A DNA stretch of 64,000 bases from Xestospongia bergquistia (taxonomy: Eukaryota > Porifera > Demospongiae > Haplosclerida > Petrosiidae). A program made the position numbers and the translations under genes. Shown here in pieces: positions 25,109-38,700 of the stretch (its first letter is position 1; each line of letters opens with the position of its first letter). A model generated the notes under the pieces. The model had not been told where the DNA came from. It searched no databases and saw only the letters and a program-made list of their open reading frames with translations. The DNA is taken from NCBI GenBank assembly GCA_963965975.1, contig OZ014412.1, positions 7,502,708 through 7,566,707 on the forward strand. The letters run 5' to 3'.

Positions 25109-27778
25109 CATATATTTTGACTACATACATGTTTGTGGTAATTGCCAATTGACATCCTTTGGTCATCTCATCAATGGAAATAGTTTCCTGCATAGTTTTA
25201 TATTAGTCATTGTATCTGGTACACTATTACAGAGCATTGGTAAGCATGTATAAACATCCTATCATAACAAAATCCCATTTCTTAAAATAACCTAGTCAGT
25301 TGGTCTTACAAGTTGACTTTCTATCTAGGTAAGATGAGCTGATGTGCAGCACAATAAAAAAATAAGAGACAATCATTATCAATATGTTTAGTTTGCTTTA
25401 AATCATTTCTTATTTTTAAAAAATAGTAATAACTATTATTGAACACATTCACTAATGTTATTGGTGTTTGTGAATATAATATATATGTGCATGTAGCTGT
25501 TATTGATAAAATAATGGTAAACACAATTTAGTCCATTAAAAATGTAATTAATGACAAAGAAACCTATATGATGTTTAGTACTTAAGCATACCTACTCTGT
25601 TAGTTTTGCTGAATGATCCATTAACTGACAGATGGTTTAGTGTAAAAATAGGAACACAATCATACAATACAATAACATTTGGAAGCATATTTGCTAAACC
25701 ATACTCATTAGCTGGACTGAACTGCTGATTTAAGAAGAGAACTAACTAAAGGCTTGTTAAAATGACTAATGAAGCAGTTTTCTTGTTGTTCATTCTCTTA
25801 CCTACAACAGGTATGCAGGATATATTTAATATTATTATATTCAGGAAATTATTATACTACTTTATACCAGTACTATCCCAGTATTCAGCTGTATCAACAT
25901 TCAATGAAGATAATATGGTACAATGATTCAATGATGTTACATCATGTAATACTAACAGTAATGTAATGATGATAACTGCTGGACAATGTTGTAATTCAAC
26001 TGGAGGATTGTCTAGACATGTGAGAGTTGTTTTTCAGGGTAATCAAGCTTTTTGTGGCAGTTGTTTTGGTGAGTTTATTATTATAATAAATATAAACTTA
26101 TAAAATGTATAATTATACAATTATATAATTAAATTTGTTTTAAAATATAAACCTAATATTGTTGTAGTATAGTGAATAAAGTACAAATAATAGGAAACTA
26201 TATTATACTATTAGATAATTTAGCATAAAATTAAATACTTTCAAGTTTGTTACATATCATCAATGATTGTATCATTATCTGTTCTTATTATGTAGTTGTT
26301 ATGTTCAGTCAAAGATCATATTCCCTTGGACCTGAAAACAGAGAAGAAATTGTCCATTTTCCAATAACTGTTTCCTATTTCTCTGGTAATGGTAACTACG
26401 ATGTTAGACTCAGGGTTAACAATAACCCTAATCCATTGTCAAGTGAGTTTTTGTTACAGTAAAATGTTATTATTGAATTTGTAGATGGTGGATGTTTTAT
26501 CAGCAAGTTTTCTACAAATAACCTTCAGTATACCCCAACAACTACATCACAAAACTTCTCTATGACATTAGCTACTAGAAGAAACCAGATTGCTCTTGAA
26601 GATGCACTAAATTTTACTCTTGTGTTGTCTGTTACTTCCTCCACCTTCAGTGGTTTTGCAGTTATTGTATTGAGTTCAGCTAATATTATAATAGATGATT
26701 TAGATGGTGAGTAAATCAGATAGCTACATGTACCTGTGTTGTTGTATACATAACAATTAATTATGGAGTCATAAGAATCAGTCGTACTTTTATTTTATCT
26801 CTTTCTTTCACTTAAAATCAGTTTTTGTAATGCACTATACAAATGTTATTTTCTTTAGTTATCAGAATAAGATTTGACAGATCGTTTTATGAAAGTCAAG
26901 AATCATCTGGGCATGTGTCTGCTATAATTAATTGTAATACTATTTTATTCGCTACTACATTTAATGTGACTATAACTACAAGAGAGTATAGTGGAGATCC
27001 TTCAACTTTGACTCAATATCAATCATTAGCAACACCTAATATTGGTATGATAATAATATTATGAATCAGTGATAATTCTAACTGTTACTAGATTATATTG
27101 ATGGTGAGACAGTTACAAAGACATTTGTAGCCTTTAGTACAGATACTGAAAAAACATTTCAATTTACAATCATGGATGATAAAACTGTTGAATTGGATGA
27201 ATTCTTTGATCTTGTTATAACTGTTAGTGATCCTAGAATAATTATAGATAGAGAAGTGAGTTATGCTGTTATCTCTGATGATGAAAGTAAACCTATATAT
27301 CATATTGTGTCTATACTATATTTTGTTGCTCTATAGAATTCAGTGTTGGTTTTAGCCAAACAGAATACACAATATATGAAGGTAAAAATATAAATTTAAT
27401 TGTAAGGGAGTATCACGGATTCACTGGTGGTGTGGCACGTGGTGGAGTGCCTATAGAACGTCTAACTGGATCTTTTCTGTTATTTGTTGATATAGATAAC
27501 TCAGCTGATGAAAGTTAGTATCATTTCTAGGAATAAATTATCTCATATTGTCACTATAGATGTTGACTTTATAATCAACAAAACCATTCCTCGATTCACA
27601 TACTCTCTTAATAACACTATTAACAATATTTCTGTACCATTTCATAGTCTTAATGATAATGTTTATGAGAGATGTGAAATAGCTGTCTTAGAAATAAGAC
27701 TTTTTCAAACTGACCGCTTTATTCAAATTCACAATAGTATGGTCCAACGTGTAACTATCACAATTTTGGATAACGCTG

Positions 27779-28532
27779 GTAAGATTTACATTACATATGA
27801 AATTAATATAATTATTATAGTAGTGCTGTAGAAGTTAAGGTTTAAAAGAATAGTCATGTGTTTCAAGAATTTATTTAAATAGTGGTATACAGAAATCTGT
27901 GTCATATTGATATTATAATTGGAATGACAACACTGGAGTTTTGAAGACTGTGGAACTATTACAAAACATGTTGTAGAAGCTTTAAATTGCTATGTACATT
28001 GGAAGTATAGTTGCTTTTAACTGTTATATTTAACAATAGAACACAGTCTTCAAAATGGTCATAGCCTTATATAATTACTATCAAGCCTCCTTTTATGAAC
28101 TCCCCAAATAACAGAAATTGTCTAACACAGCATAATCGCATGTTGTAGAATGAATCCCAAAACTATATAATATTTGCACATTTGGTAAAGTACTGAAATT
28201 TCCATATTAATTCTGTCCAATAAATTTTTGTTTTCCATATAATAAACAACTACCTCTATAATGGAAAGTGCAGTTGCATGATGGTGGTAAAATATTGAGC
28301 ATGTCTCAGAGCAGGAACCTTTAAATAAAGACATTTCTGCAACCAAGTCAACTTTAACCTGGTCCCAATGAGTCCACAATAGGTGGTTCCATTGTATATA
28401 TAAACATATATATTTATATATGCTTACACATGTGAACCAAAGAGTTATAAACAAGTAAAAATCAAGTAACATAATAGCTCCTGGGAGGAAAGTGGTAGTA
28501 TAATGTATTAACATGATTCCATCTTTCAATAG
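27779..28532. other. long intron of F, repeated at 30224-31045
   Basis: The intron is shared with the second exon block of F and, in part, with introns at 11441-11852 and 37801-38340. It contains a conserved core (about 28090-28400). The 135-codon minus-strand open frame inside it is shortened in the copy at 30579-30854, so it is not called a gene. Confidence 0.55.
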
Positions 28533-29481
28533 TGGCCAAAGTGAAGTTATCTGCTAGCAAATATAACACATCAGAGTCAGCTAGAAGAGTACAGGTGTGT
28601 GCAGACTTAATTAATGTAAATTTGGGATCTGGTCAAAGTTTGCAAGTAAAGTTTGCTTTTATTGATGGGTCAGCATTGCGAAACCGTAAGAGTTAGACAA
28701 TAAAATATTAATATTTATCTAAATGCTCTTTTTTGTAGAAGATTATTCTTATTTACCTTTTCTGCCTACCTATTTTAATTTTATTGGACCCAATACACAA
28801 GTATGTATTACTATCACAATTGTGGATGACAACATCAGAGAACATTTACTTGAGTTCTTCAATATAACATTACTACCTTATGATCCAAATACAAGTCCTA
28901 CTCCAGGTTATACAGGACTAACTGTAGATACAACACCTTCAAGTATTTGTATAGAAGATGATGATGGTAAGTTGATTTGATCAATTTGTCAGTCACATTT
29001 TAATACTTGAGCAGAAGCTGAGGTTATATTTGAGCGATCATATGTCACATTCTCTGAAGCTGATGGTAATCAATATATTTATATTATACTAGATGGAAGA
29101 CAATTATCAAACAATAAAGTTGTAGAAGTTTTTGATATTAAAACAAGTAAATCATTTGCTAGAAGTCAATATAATAATATTCAGAGACATTGATAACTTT
29201 CTTTTTCAGATCAAACATTTGGAACATTTACAATTGTTAGTGGTACAGCTCCTCAAAGACAAGCTGTTGTTTTTCCTGTTGTCAACAATAAAATAGCTCT
29301 GGAATTGGATAAATTGACACAACTTGGTTTAAGAAACTACAGTACACTTCCAGTAGGAAATCCATTTACTATGAATGTAACAGTTGTGGATGATGATGGT
29401 AAATAAAAAATTGATACTAGAACTATATTTTTTAACTCCAATTTATAATTGAACTTACAATTCTATTGTATTTCTCTTTAG

Positions 29482-29526
29482 TTGTTACTGTGAAGTTTAG
29501 TCAGTCCCTATACTCTTACAGTGAAT
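29482..29526 (+). pseudogene. half Calx-beta exon at a duplication breakpoint
   Basis: It starts like the exon at 32000 (VVTVKFSQSLYSYSE) with a good acceptor. It then jumps into the short intron that precedes exon 6 and meets TAA with no donor. It marks where the duplicated exon block of gene F was joined. Splicing from 29398 directly to 29538 would skip it in frame. Confidence 0.7.
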
Positions 29527-32500
29527 AATTTTACCAGATTATATTGATGGTGAGACAGTTACAAAGACATTTACAGCTGAAAGTACAGATAGTGTGAAAA
29601 CATTTGAATTTACAATCATAAATGATAAAACTGTTGAATTGGATGAATTCTTTGATGTTGTTATGACTGTTAGTGATCCTAGAGTAAATATAGAAAGAAG
29701 CTATTGTTATGCTGTAATCTCTAATGAAAGTATGGCTACTATGTATTATATTGTATGTATGCTATATCATGTTGCACTATAGTCTTCAGTATTGGTTTTA
29801 ACCAAACAGAGTACACAATATATGAAGGTGAAAATATAACGTTGATTGTGGTTGAGCATTAAGGACTCATTGGTGGCTTAGCACATGATGGAGTGCCTGA
29901 AGTTCGTCTAACAGGATCTTTCCTAAGATTTTTTGATATAGATAGCTCAGCTGATGAAAGTTAGTATCATTTCTAGAAAAAATTATCTCATATTGTCACT
30001 ATAGATGTTGACTTTACAATTAACAAAATCCTTCCTCGATTCACATACTCTCCTAATAACACTATTAACAATATTTCTATACCATTTCATAGTCTTAATG
30101 ATAGTGTTCTTGAGAGATCTGAAACAGCTGTCTTAGAAATAAGACTTGTACAAACTGACCGTTTTGTTCAAATTCACAATAGCACTGTTCAACGTGTAAC
30201 TATCACCATTTTGGATAACACTGGTAAGATTTACATTACCAATGACATTAATATATTATATAGTATAGTGCTGTAAACATTTAAGGCTTAAGAGAATAAT
30301 CATGTCTTTCAACAATTTACTTGTAAATAGTTAAATGGTGGTATGAAGAAATCAAAATCTGTTTCATATAGATTTTGTTAAGTGCATGCTTAAAAATAGC
30401 ATTTATGACATTATAAATTATGGATTGATTTTATTATAATTGTACAGTAAAACACTGGAGTTTTGAAAGCATATGTCATAAAGTATAAGGTCTATTGGTT
30501 GTTATGTACATTAGCAGTTTAGTTGCTTTTAACTGTTCTATTTAACAATTGAACAAAGTCTTCAAAATGGTCATAGCCTTATATAATTACAATTGAGCTT
30601 CCTTTAATGAACTTCCCAAAAACAGAAACTTGTCTAATACAGACATAATTGCATGTTGTAGAATGAATCCCAAACCATATAATATTTGGACATTCTGTGA
30701 AGTACTGAAATTTCCATATTAATTCTGTCCAATAAAATTTTTGTTTTCCAACAACTACCTCTACTAATGGAAAGTGGAGTTGCATGATGATAGTAAATAT
30801 TGAGCATGTCTCAGAGCAGGAAACTCTTGCCTTTAAATAAGGACATGTCTGCAATCAAGTCAACTTTAACCTGGTCCCAATGAGTCCACAATAGGTGGTT
30901 CCATTGTATATATAAACATATATATTTATATATGCTTGCACATGTGGACCAAAAGAGTTATAAACAAGTAAAAATCAAGTAGCATAATAGCTCCTGGGAG
31001 GACAACGGTAGTATAATATATTAACATGATTCCATCTTTCTATAGTGGCCAAAGTGAAGTTGTCTGCTAGCAAATATAACACATCAGAGTCAGCTGGAAG
31101 AGTACAGGTGTGTGCAGACTTAATTAATGTAAATCTGAGATCTGGTCAAAGCTTGCAAGTAAATTTTGCTCCTTTTTGATGAATCAGCATTGCGAAATCG
31201 TAAGAGTTTGACAATAAAATATTAATATTTATTGAGATGTATTTTTAGAGGATTATTCTTATTTACCTTTTCTACCTACCTATTTTAATTTTATTGGACC
31301 CAATACACAAGTATGTGTTACTATCACAATTGTGGATGACAACATCAAAGAATCTTTACTTGAGTTCTTCAATATAACATTACTACCTTATGATCCAATT
31401 ACAAGTCCTACTCCAGGTTATACAGGACTAACTGTAGATACAACAGCTTCAAGTATTTGTATAGAAGATGATGATGGTAAGTTGATTTGATCAATCTGTC
31501 AGTCACATTTTAACACTTGAACAGAAGCTGAGGTTATATTTGAGCGATCATATGTCACATTCTCTGAAGCTGATGGTAACCAATATATTTATATTATACT
31601 AGATGGAAGACAATTATCAAACAATAAAGTTGTAGAAGTTTTTGATATTAAAACAAGTAAATCATTTGCTAGAAGTCAATATAATAATATTCAGAGACAT
31701 TGATAACTTTCTTTTTCAGATCAAACATTTGGAACATTTACAATTGTTAGTGGTACATCTCCTCAAAGACAAGCTGTTGTTTTTCCTGTTGTCAACAATA
31801 AAATAGCTCTGGAATTGGATAAATTGACACAACTTGGTTTAAGAAGTTACAATATACTTTCAGTAGGAACTCCATTCATTATGAATGTAACAATTGTGGA
31901 TGACGATGGTAAATGAAAAATAGATACTAGAGCTCTGTAAATATATTTATTTACTTCAATTTATAATTAAACTTACAATTCTATTGTATTTCTCATTAGT
32001 TGCTACTGTGAACTTTAGTCAGTCCCTATACTCTTACAATGAGGATCATGGTGTAGTATCAGATATTAATGTTGTATTATCTAAGGAAATTGCTCAAGAT
32101 TTTACAGTAACTGTAACTGGAGGTGATAAATGTTTACTTTGTGATTGTTAGTATCTATAGATTGTTACTGTAGGACCTGGAATTCAACCTTCAACAGTTG
32201 AAATATCTGGTGTTAATGTAAATCAAACTATGAGATTTACAGCACACGGAACACTGTCTGAAAGACTCCCTAGTTTTACTATCATCAATGATACTGTTGC
32301 TTTGGAAACCATTGAACAGTATGGGTTTTTTTTAAGTAACCCATCTATAACCAATGGTATTACACTGGGCCCTGATGCAACAATACATATTATAGATGAT
32401 GATGGTAAACCTTTTATCAAATGGATAGTAATATTGAAATATTTTATATTTATCTTACAGTTGTTACTGTCAATTTTGGTCAAAGTCTATATTCATACAA

Positions 32501-33742
32501 TGAAGACCATGGAGTGGTGTCAGATATTATTATTATATTAAGTACTGCAATAGCTCAAAGTCTTACTGTCACAGTATCTGGAGGTAATGAAGCTATACTT
32601 TACTATTGACTGTTAATATCTTGTTACTTTAGGACCTGGTACTCAACCTTTAACAGTTGAAATATCTGGTGTTGATGTAAATGAAGCTATCACATTTATG
32701 GCACGTGGAGTACTGTCTCAAGGTTTATCTAGTTTTATTATCATCAATGATAGTGTTGCCCTTGAGACTATTGAACAATATATTCTCTCTTTCAATAATC
32801 CATCAATAACCAATAGTTTAATATTGGGTTCTGGTGCACTAATAAGAATTATAGATGATGATGGTAAGAAATTATTAGTTAATTTAAATAAACGAGTAAA
32901 ATTATTTATTCATTTATCCCTCAACTAATCAATTCACAATTATGTCTTATATAATATTCTTTCAAAGAATTTTATAATATCTCAACAACAGAATCATTAT
33001 CCACATCTAAAGGTATAAACAGTATATAATACACGCTAAAATATTTAATCGTAACTTTTTGTATTGCAAAGACTCAGACACAATCTCACCAAAAAGATTA
33101 CTAAGTTCATCATCAATCAATGCAGATACTTTTGGTACAATATCTACAGGTACTATACAGTATAGTTCAATATGAGTTGAGTTACTTTTTACAAAGACTC
33201 TGCTGTTATAACAAGACCATCAGCTGGTGCTAATGTGACTAGTACAATGTCTACAAGTAACATTTTCTTTATGTAAGCATACATATTTGACAGTATTCTT
33301 CCCATTATTTAGACTCTATAATTGATTATATGTTGATGAAAAATTCATCATGTGTTTATGTCACTGATGCTAATATAATGTCTACAGGTAAAGAACAAAT
33401 AACAAACCAGTTTGTTCTATTAGTTTCTGTTATAGTTTCTTCATCAAGTAATGATGATACTAACATATTATTGTTAGGTAAACCTCATATGAGTAATATT
33501 TGTAGGTCAATGTTGTAGTTATAGTTGCACTTCCAATCACTGCTATACTATCATCAGTTATAACTGCTATTGTTACATCAGTGATATGTTTGTTTGGTAT
33601 AAGAAGGAAACTAGATCCACCAAAAGAAACTACCTCTCATATCTATGATGATCCCATATATGATATTCCTGACATTAAGACTGTTAGTGTTGACAAAACA
33701 GCAACACCAGAACTAAAAGAAAATGTTGCTTATGGGAAATAA

Positions 33743-35736
33743 GTCATTGACTCATTATGACGTATTTGACTTCTTTATCCTTGTATTGAACATCTTAATA
33801 ATAAGTATTTGTTTAGTTATGTATACATTTGTCTAATGTCAAGAAACATGTCTATAATATTGAATTGTTTGTGAATAAATATATTATGTATATACACTTC
33901 ATATTGATTGTAAATAGTTTAGCAGAAAGGGATTTTTATTCATAAATTGGCTTCAAAAAAAGACACCAAAAAGATTATCTTTCATAAAAAGATTGCCAAA
34001 TCAAGGTCAAAAGTCTTCAATGTAAATTTCCAAGCCACACTAGTCCTAATACCCTCTTGAACACAATTGAAACCCAATTTTGAAAATTTAATAGACCATT
34101 CCTAGCAGATTGACCAGCTATTGCGTGCCTGGTAGACTATAGGGGAAATATCCTTAATAATGAATAATAAACTAGTATCATGATATATGGACACTAGACC
34201 ATGTGTTACAAGTATATATAGTGTACCCGATTTAGAAGAGATTACATACACTGTATGAAGTAGTTTGGGTTGTCTTCGAATTTTTCTAAAGTAATAGGGA
34301 ATTCGTCATACAGAGGTTACCTAAATACTATGTAAGTGTTCTAGATATAGAAAGTCTTTTTAAAGAGGTTATATACATTGTATTCATAGTACAATGAAAT
34401 AGTTGTTTTGCTTATTTAAATAAAGTTGATGTTGATGTAATACTAATAGAAACTACGTGTGAACTTAGTAATAAGAATTTGTTAAGTTAATGTATGTATT
34501 TTGTCACTGGTCTAATGAACAAGAAATATGTCTATAATATTGAGGTTTTTATCTAAAATATATTATATATGTAGTAGACTTTATTAACATATTGATTGTA
34601 AGTAGTTTAATGGAAAAGTTAAAAACATAAATTGCTGACACAGATGTTGTCACAATTTTTACATTTTCAAGTAAATTAAAAAATTTTTAAATGGAGCAAA
34701 TGTAGATATACATGATGTTAGTCCCATAGAAGGAATAAATAAAAGATATAATCACCAATATTTTATAACTATACATTTTGTAGTATGTTAACATCCTTTC
34801 ATTGTATAAATAAATGTGCTTGTACATTTTTATATAGAAAGTTCTCACAAGTTACATACACTAGTTTATATAAGACTGGTAGAGAAATCCATTAATGTTG
34901 GTTATTAATTATAACAGATATAAAAAGTTACATTGTAAAATATACACCAGAATGTTGTTTATATGATAGAACTTACCAATAAAAACTTCATTAATACTTA
35001 AAACTACATTGATCATGAGAAGTCAACCTAGATACATTGCTTAATGATCCTGTATTGCCAACAGTACTAGTATATGTAAACATATTGTATTGTTAAAATA
35101 TTAAATAAATTTGTTTAATTAACGTATCCATTTGTCACTGCATTGTACAATACTGAGTTTTGTATATAAAATGTATTATATTTGTAGACAATATTATTAT
35201 ATTGATTGTAAATAGTTTAGCAGAAAAGTTAAACATAAGTTGTTAATACATCATAAATTTTTAAAAGTACTAATCAAGGAATAATAACATAGTTTTTCTA
35301 AATTGTGTAAAAGTCTAGAATTAAGCACTAAATGAAATAAGAGCATTAAAACTAACTGAAATTATAAATGTCCATGAAATGATAATTAATAATAGCAATC
35401 AACCTTAAAATGATGTAATGTTTATTATACATCTTAATTAATGTTAACTGTTTTCATAATACATTAATGCAAATTATATACCTTTGATCATCAATGGAAA
35501 CAGAATTTAAACTTATCTATATGATTCTACATTAGTAGTTGTAGTCTTTATCATAAAGTTTCAGTTAGTATGTATACACATCCTATCATATTAAAGATCC
35601 TATTAAATAAAACAAACCAGTAGTAAGTTAGTATTACATATTGATGACAGATGGTCTGATGTACACACAATACAAGAAATATCATATTTAAAAGTTTGAT
35701 CTATTCTACAGTGAGGACATTGCTTCAGATCTTAAG
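33743..35736. other. 3' UTR and intergenic between F and G, copy of 14950-16862
   Basis: AATAAA at 33874-33879 probably serves gene F. No gene is seen. Near-identity over about 1.9 kb with the region between C and D shows recent duplication. Confidence 0.75.
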
Positions 35737-38700
35737 ATGACTCAGGGAGTATTGGTTGCGTTGTATGTTTTACTTTCTACAGGTAAGTTTATACACATAT
35801 AGATATTTCATTTTATCTTTACTACAACAATATTAGTTAATATAAGTGGTATTTTCTTTAGCACTAGCCCAGATACCAGCTGTATCAATATTCAATGAAG
35901 ATGATATGGTACAATGTTTCAATGATGCTACATCATGTAATGCTAACAGTAATGTAATGATGATAACTGCTGGACAATGTTGTAATTCAACTGGAGGATC
36001 TTCTAGACATGTGAGAGTTGTTTTTCAGGGTAATCAAATTTTTTGTGGCAGTTGTTTTGGTTAGTTTATAATTATAATAAATGTAAACTGTGTCAGAAGA
36101 ATCAGTTTACTGAAATAATAATTTATTTATAATATGAATAATTACGCATAGATTAGATTTAAAGTATAAACCTGGTATTGCTAATAAATGAAGTGCAAGT
36201 AATAGGAAGCAATATTATAATATTAGACAATTTAACATAAAATCAAATACTTTCAAGTTTGTTACCTTTAGTCAATATATATCATCAATGATTTTATCAT
36301 TAATATTTTTCTTATTATGCAGCTGTTGTATTCAGTCAAAGATCATATTTCTTTAAGCCTGATAACAGAGGAGAAATTGTCCATTTTCCAATAACTGTTT
36401 CCTATTTCTCTGGTACTGGTAACTATGATGTTAGACTCAGGGTTAACAATAACCCTAATCCATTGCCAAGTGAGTTCTTGTAGCAGTAAAATGTCATTAT
36501 TGATTTTGTAGATGGTGGACGTTTTATCAGACGTTTTTCTACAAGTGACTTTCAGTATACACCAACAATTATATCACAAAACTTCTCTATGACATTAGCT
36601 ACTAGTGGAAACCAGTTTGCTCTTGAAGATTCACTAAATTTTGATCTTGAATTGTCTGTTACTTCCTCCTCTTTCAGTGATTATACAGTTATTATACTAA
36701 GTTCAGCTGATGTTATAATAGATGATTTAGATAGTGAGTAAATCAGATAGTTACATGTACATGTGTTGTTGTATATATAACAATTAATAACGGAGTCATA
36801 AGAATCAGTCATACTTTTATTTTCTTTCTTTCTCTCACTTAAAATAAGTTTTTGTAATGCACTATAAAAATGTTATTTTCTTTAGTTATCAGAATAACAA
36901 TTGACAGATTATCTTATGAAGTTCAAGAATCATCTGGGTGTGTGTCTGTTACAATTAATTGTAATACTATTTCATTCGCTACTACATTTAATGTGACTAT
37001 AACTACAAGAGTGTATACTGGAGATCCTTCAACTTTGACTCAAGATCAATCAATAGCAACACCTAATATTGGTAGGACAATAATATTATGAATCAGTGAT
37101 AATTCTAACTGTTACTAGATTATATTGATGGTGAGACAGTTACAAAGACATTTACAGCTGAACGTACAGACACTGAAAAAACATTTCAATTTACAATCAT
37201 GGATGATAAAGCTGTTGAATTGGATGAATTCTTTGATCTTGTTATAACTGTTAGTGATCCTCGAGTACTTATAGAACGTGATGTGGATTATGTTGTAATC
37301 TCTGATGATGATAGTATGACTATATATTATATTGTGTATGCTATATCTTGTTACTCTATAGAATTCAGTATTGGTTTTAACCAAACAGAGTACACAATAT
37401 CTGAAGGTGAAAATATAACATTGACTGTGATAGAGTATCAAGGATTCACTGGTGGTGGACTTGGTGGAGTGCATGAAGTTCGTCTAACTGGATCTTTCCT
37501 GTTATTTTTTGATATAGACTGTTCAGCTGAGGAAAGTTAGTATCATTTATAGAAAAATATTATTTCATATTCTTACTACAGATGTTGACTTTACAATCAA
37601 CAAAACAATTCCTCGATTCACATACTCTCCTAATAACACTATCAACAATATTTCTTTACCATTTCATAGTCTTAATGATAATGTTTTTGAGAGATCTGAA
37701 ACAGCTGTTTTAGAAATAAGACTTATACAAACTGACCGTTTTATTCTAATTCACAATAGTATGGTCCAACGTGTAACTATCACAATTTTGGATAATACTG
37801 GTAAGATTTGCATTACATATGAAATTAATATAATTATTATATAGTACTGTAGTGCTGTAGAAGTTAAGGTTTAAAAGAATAGTCATGTGTTTCAAGAATT
37901 TATTGTTAAATAATTAAATGGTGGTATACAGAATCTGTGTCATATTGATTTTGTTAGGCGCATATACTTAAGAATAGCATTATGATATTATAATAATACA
38001 GTAAAACACTGGAGTTTTGAAGATTGTGGAGTAATTAGTAAAACATACGTTATATCGTAGAAGCTTTAAATTGCTATGTACATTGGCGGTATAGTTGCTT
38101 TTAACTGTTCTATTTAACAATAGAACAAAGTCTTTAAAATGGTCATAGCCTTATATAATTACAATTGAGCTTCCTTTTATAAACTCCCCAAATAACAGAA
38201 ACTTGTTTAATACAGGCATAATCACATGTTGTAGAATGAATCCCAAAACCATATAGTATTTGCACATTCAGTAAAGTACTGAAATTTCCATATTAATTCT
38301 GTCCAATAAAATTTTTGTTTTCCATATAGTCTATATAGTGTGTATATCAAATTAATAGAATCATACCAAATGTACAGAGCATCAATTACATTGTATGGTT
38401 ATTGTCAATTAATAGAAATCTTGTTAAATCACTGCATTCTCTATTCCTAAAATAATCATTATGTTACAATTTTATTTCATTATTTTATAGTCATCCTACA
38501 ACAGACCTCCCCCACTTATCATCCTGTCTGTCCTGGAGATAATGTGATATTGACTTGTACTGTGACTGGTACTTACCTCCAATGGATCAATCCTATAAAT
38601 ACTAAGAATTCTTTAACTTTATCAAATTCTGCTACTAGTGGTGTTGTTGGTGACTTTACTGTTACCTTTCTCAGTAGTATATCAAATGTTGTGAAATCTG

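Larger units (their letters stand above)
23872..25761. other. intergenic between E and F
   Basis: No gene is supported. It holds a palindromic CA/CATA microsatellite at 24799-24858 and a (TA)n run at 25045-25104. The last 300 nt are a copy of the E upstream region and end in the conserved receptor leader block. Confidence 0.65.
25762..33742 (+). pseudogene. type-1 Calx-beta single-pass receptor F, full layout with three lesions
   Basis: Exons 1-8: 25762-25810, 25871-26068, 26296-26442, 26485-26706, 26859-27044, 27092-27286, 27337-27513, 27560-27778. Exons 9-12: 28533-28685, 28739-28966, 29015-29146, 29210-29398. A second copy of exons 6-12 follows: 29538-29729, 29783-29959, 30005-30223, 31046-31199, 31249-31476, 31525-31656, 31720-31908. 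Then come 32000-32122, 32174-32404, 32461-32583 and 32633-32863, stalk exons 32968-33012, 33072-33149, 33197-33256, 33313-33387 and 33436-33477, and the TM/tail exon 33525-33742. Layout: signal peptide, Cys-rich module, about ten Calx-beta domains, Ser/Thr-rich stalk, TM, tail with YDDP, YDIP and ENVAYGK. Lesions: TGA at 25924 replacing the first conserved Cys codon, TAA at 29860 (CAA in paralogs), and a +1 shift in 31046-31199. It may be functional in other alleles. Confidence 0.8.

Noticed and set aside
28122..28529. 135-codon minus-strand open frame
   Set aside because: It lies in an intron of gene F. The matching intron at 30224-31045 has a shorter, altered frame, and there is no protein-like pattern or clear splice context.
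32223..32483. Minus-strand frame of 86 codons opposite a Calx-beta exon
   Set aside because: It is antisense to the well-supported exon 32174-32404; conservation follows the plus-strand frame.
37115..37474. 119-codon minus-strand open frame
   Set aside because: It is the shadow of Calx-beta exons 6 and 7 of gene G on the plus strand.
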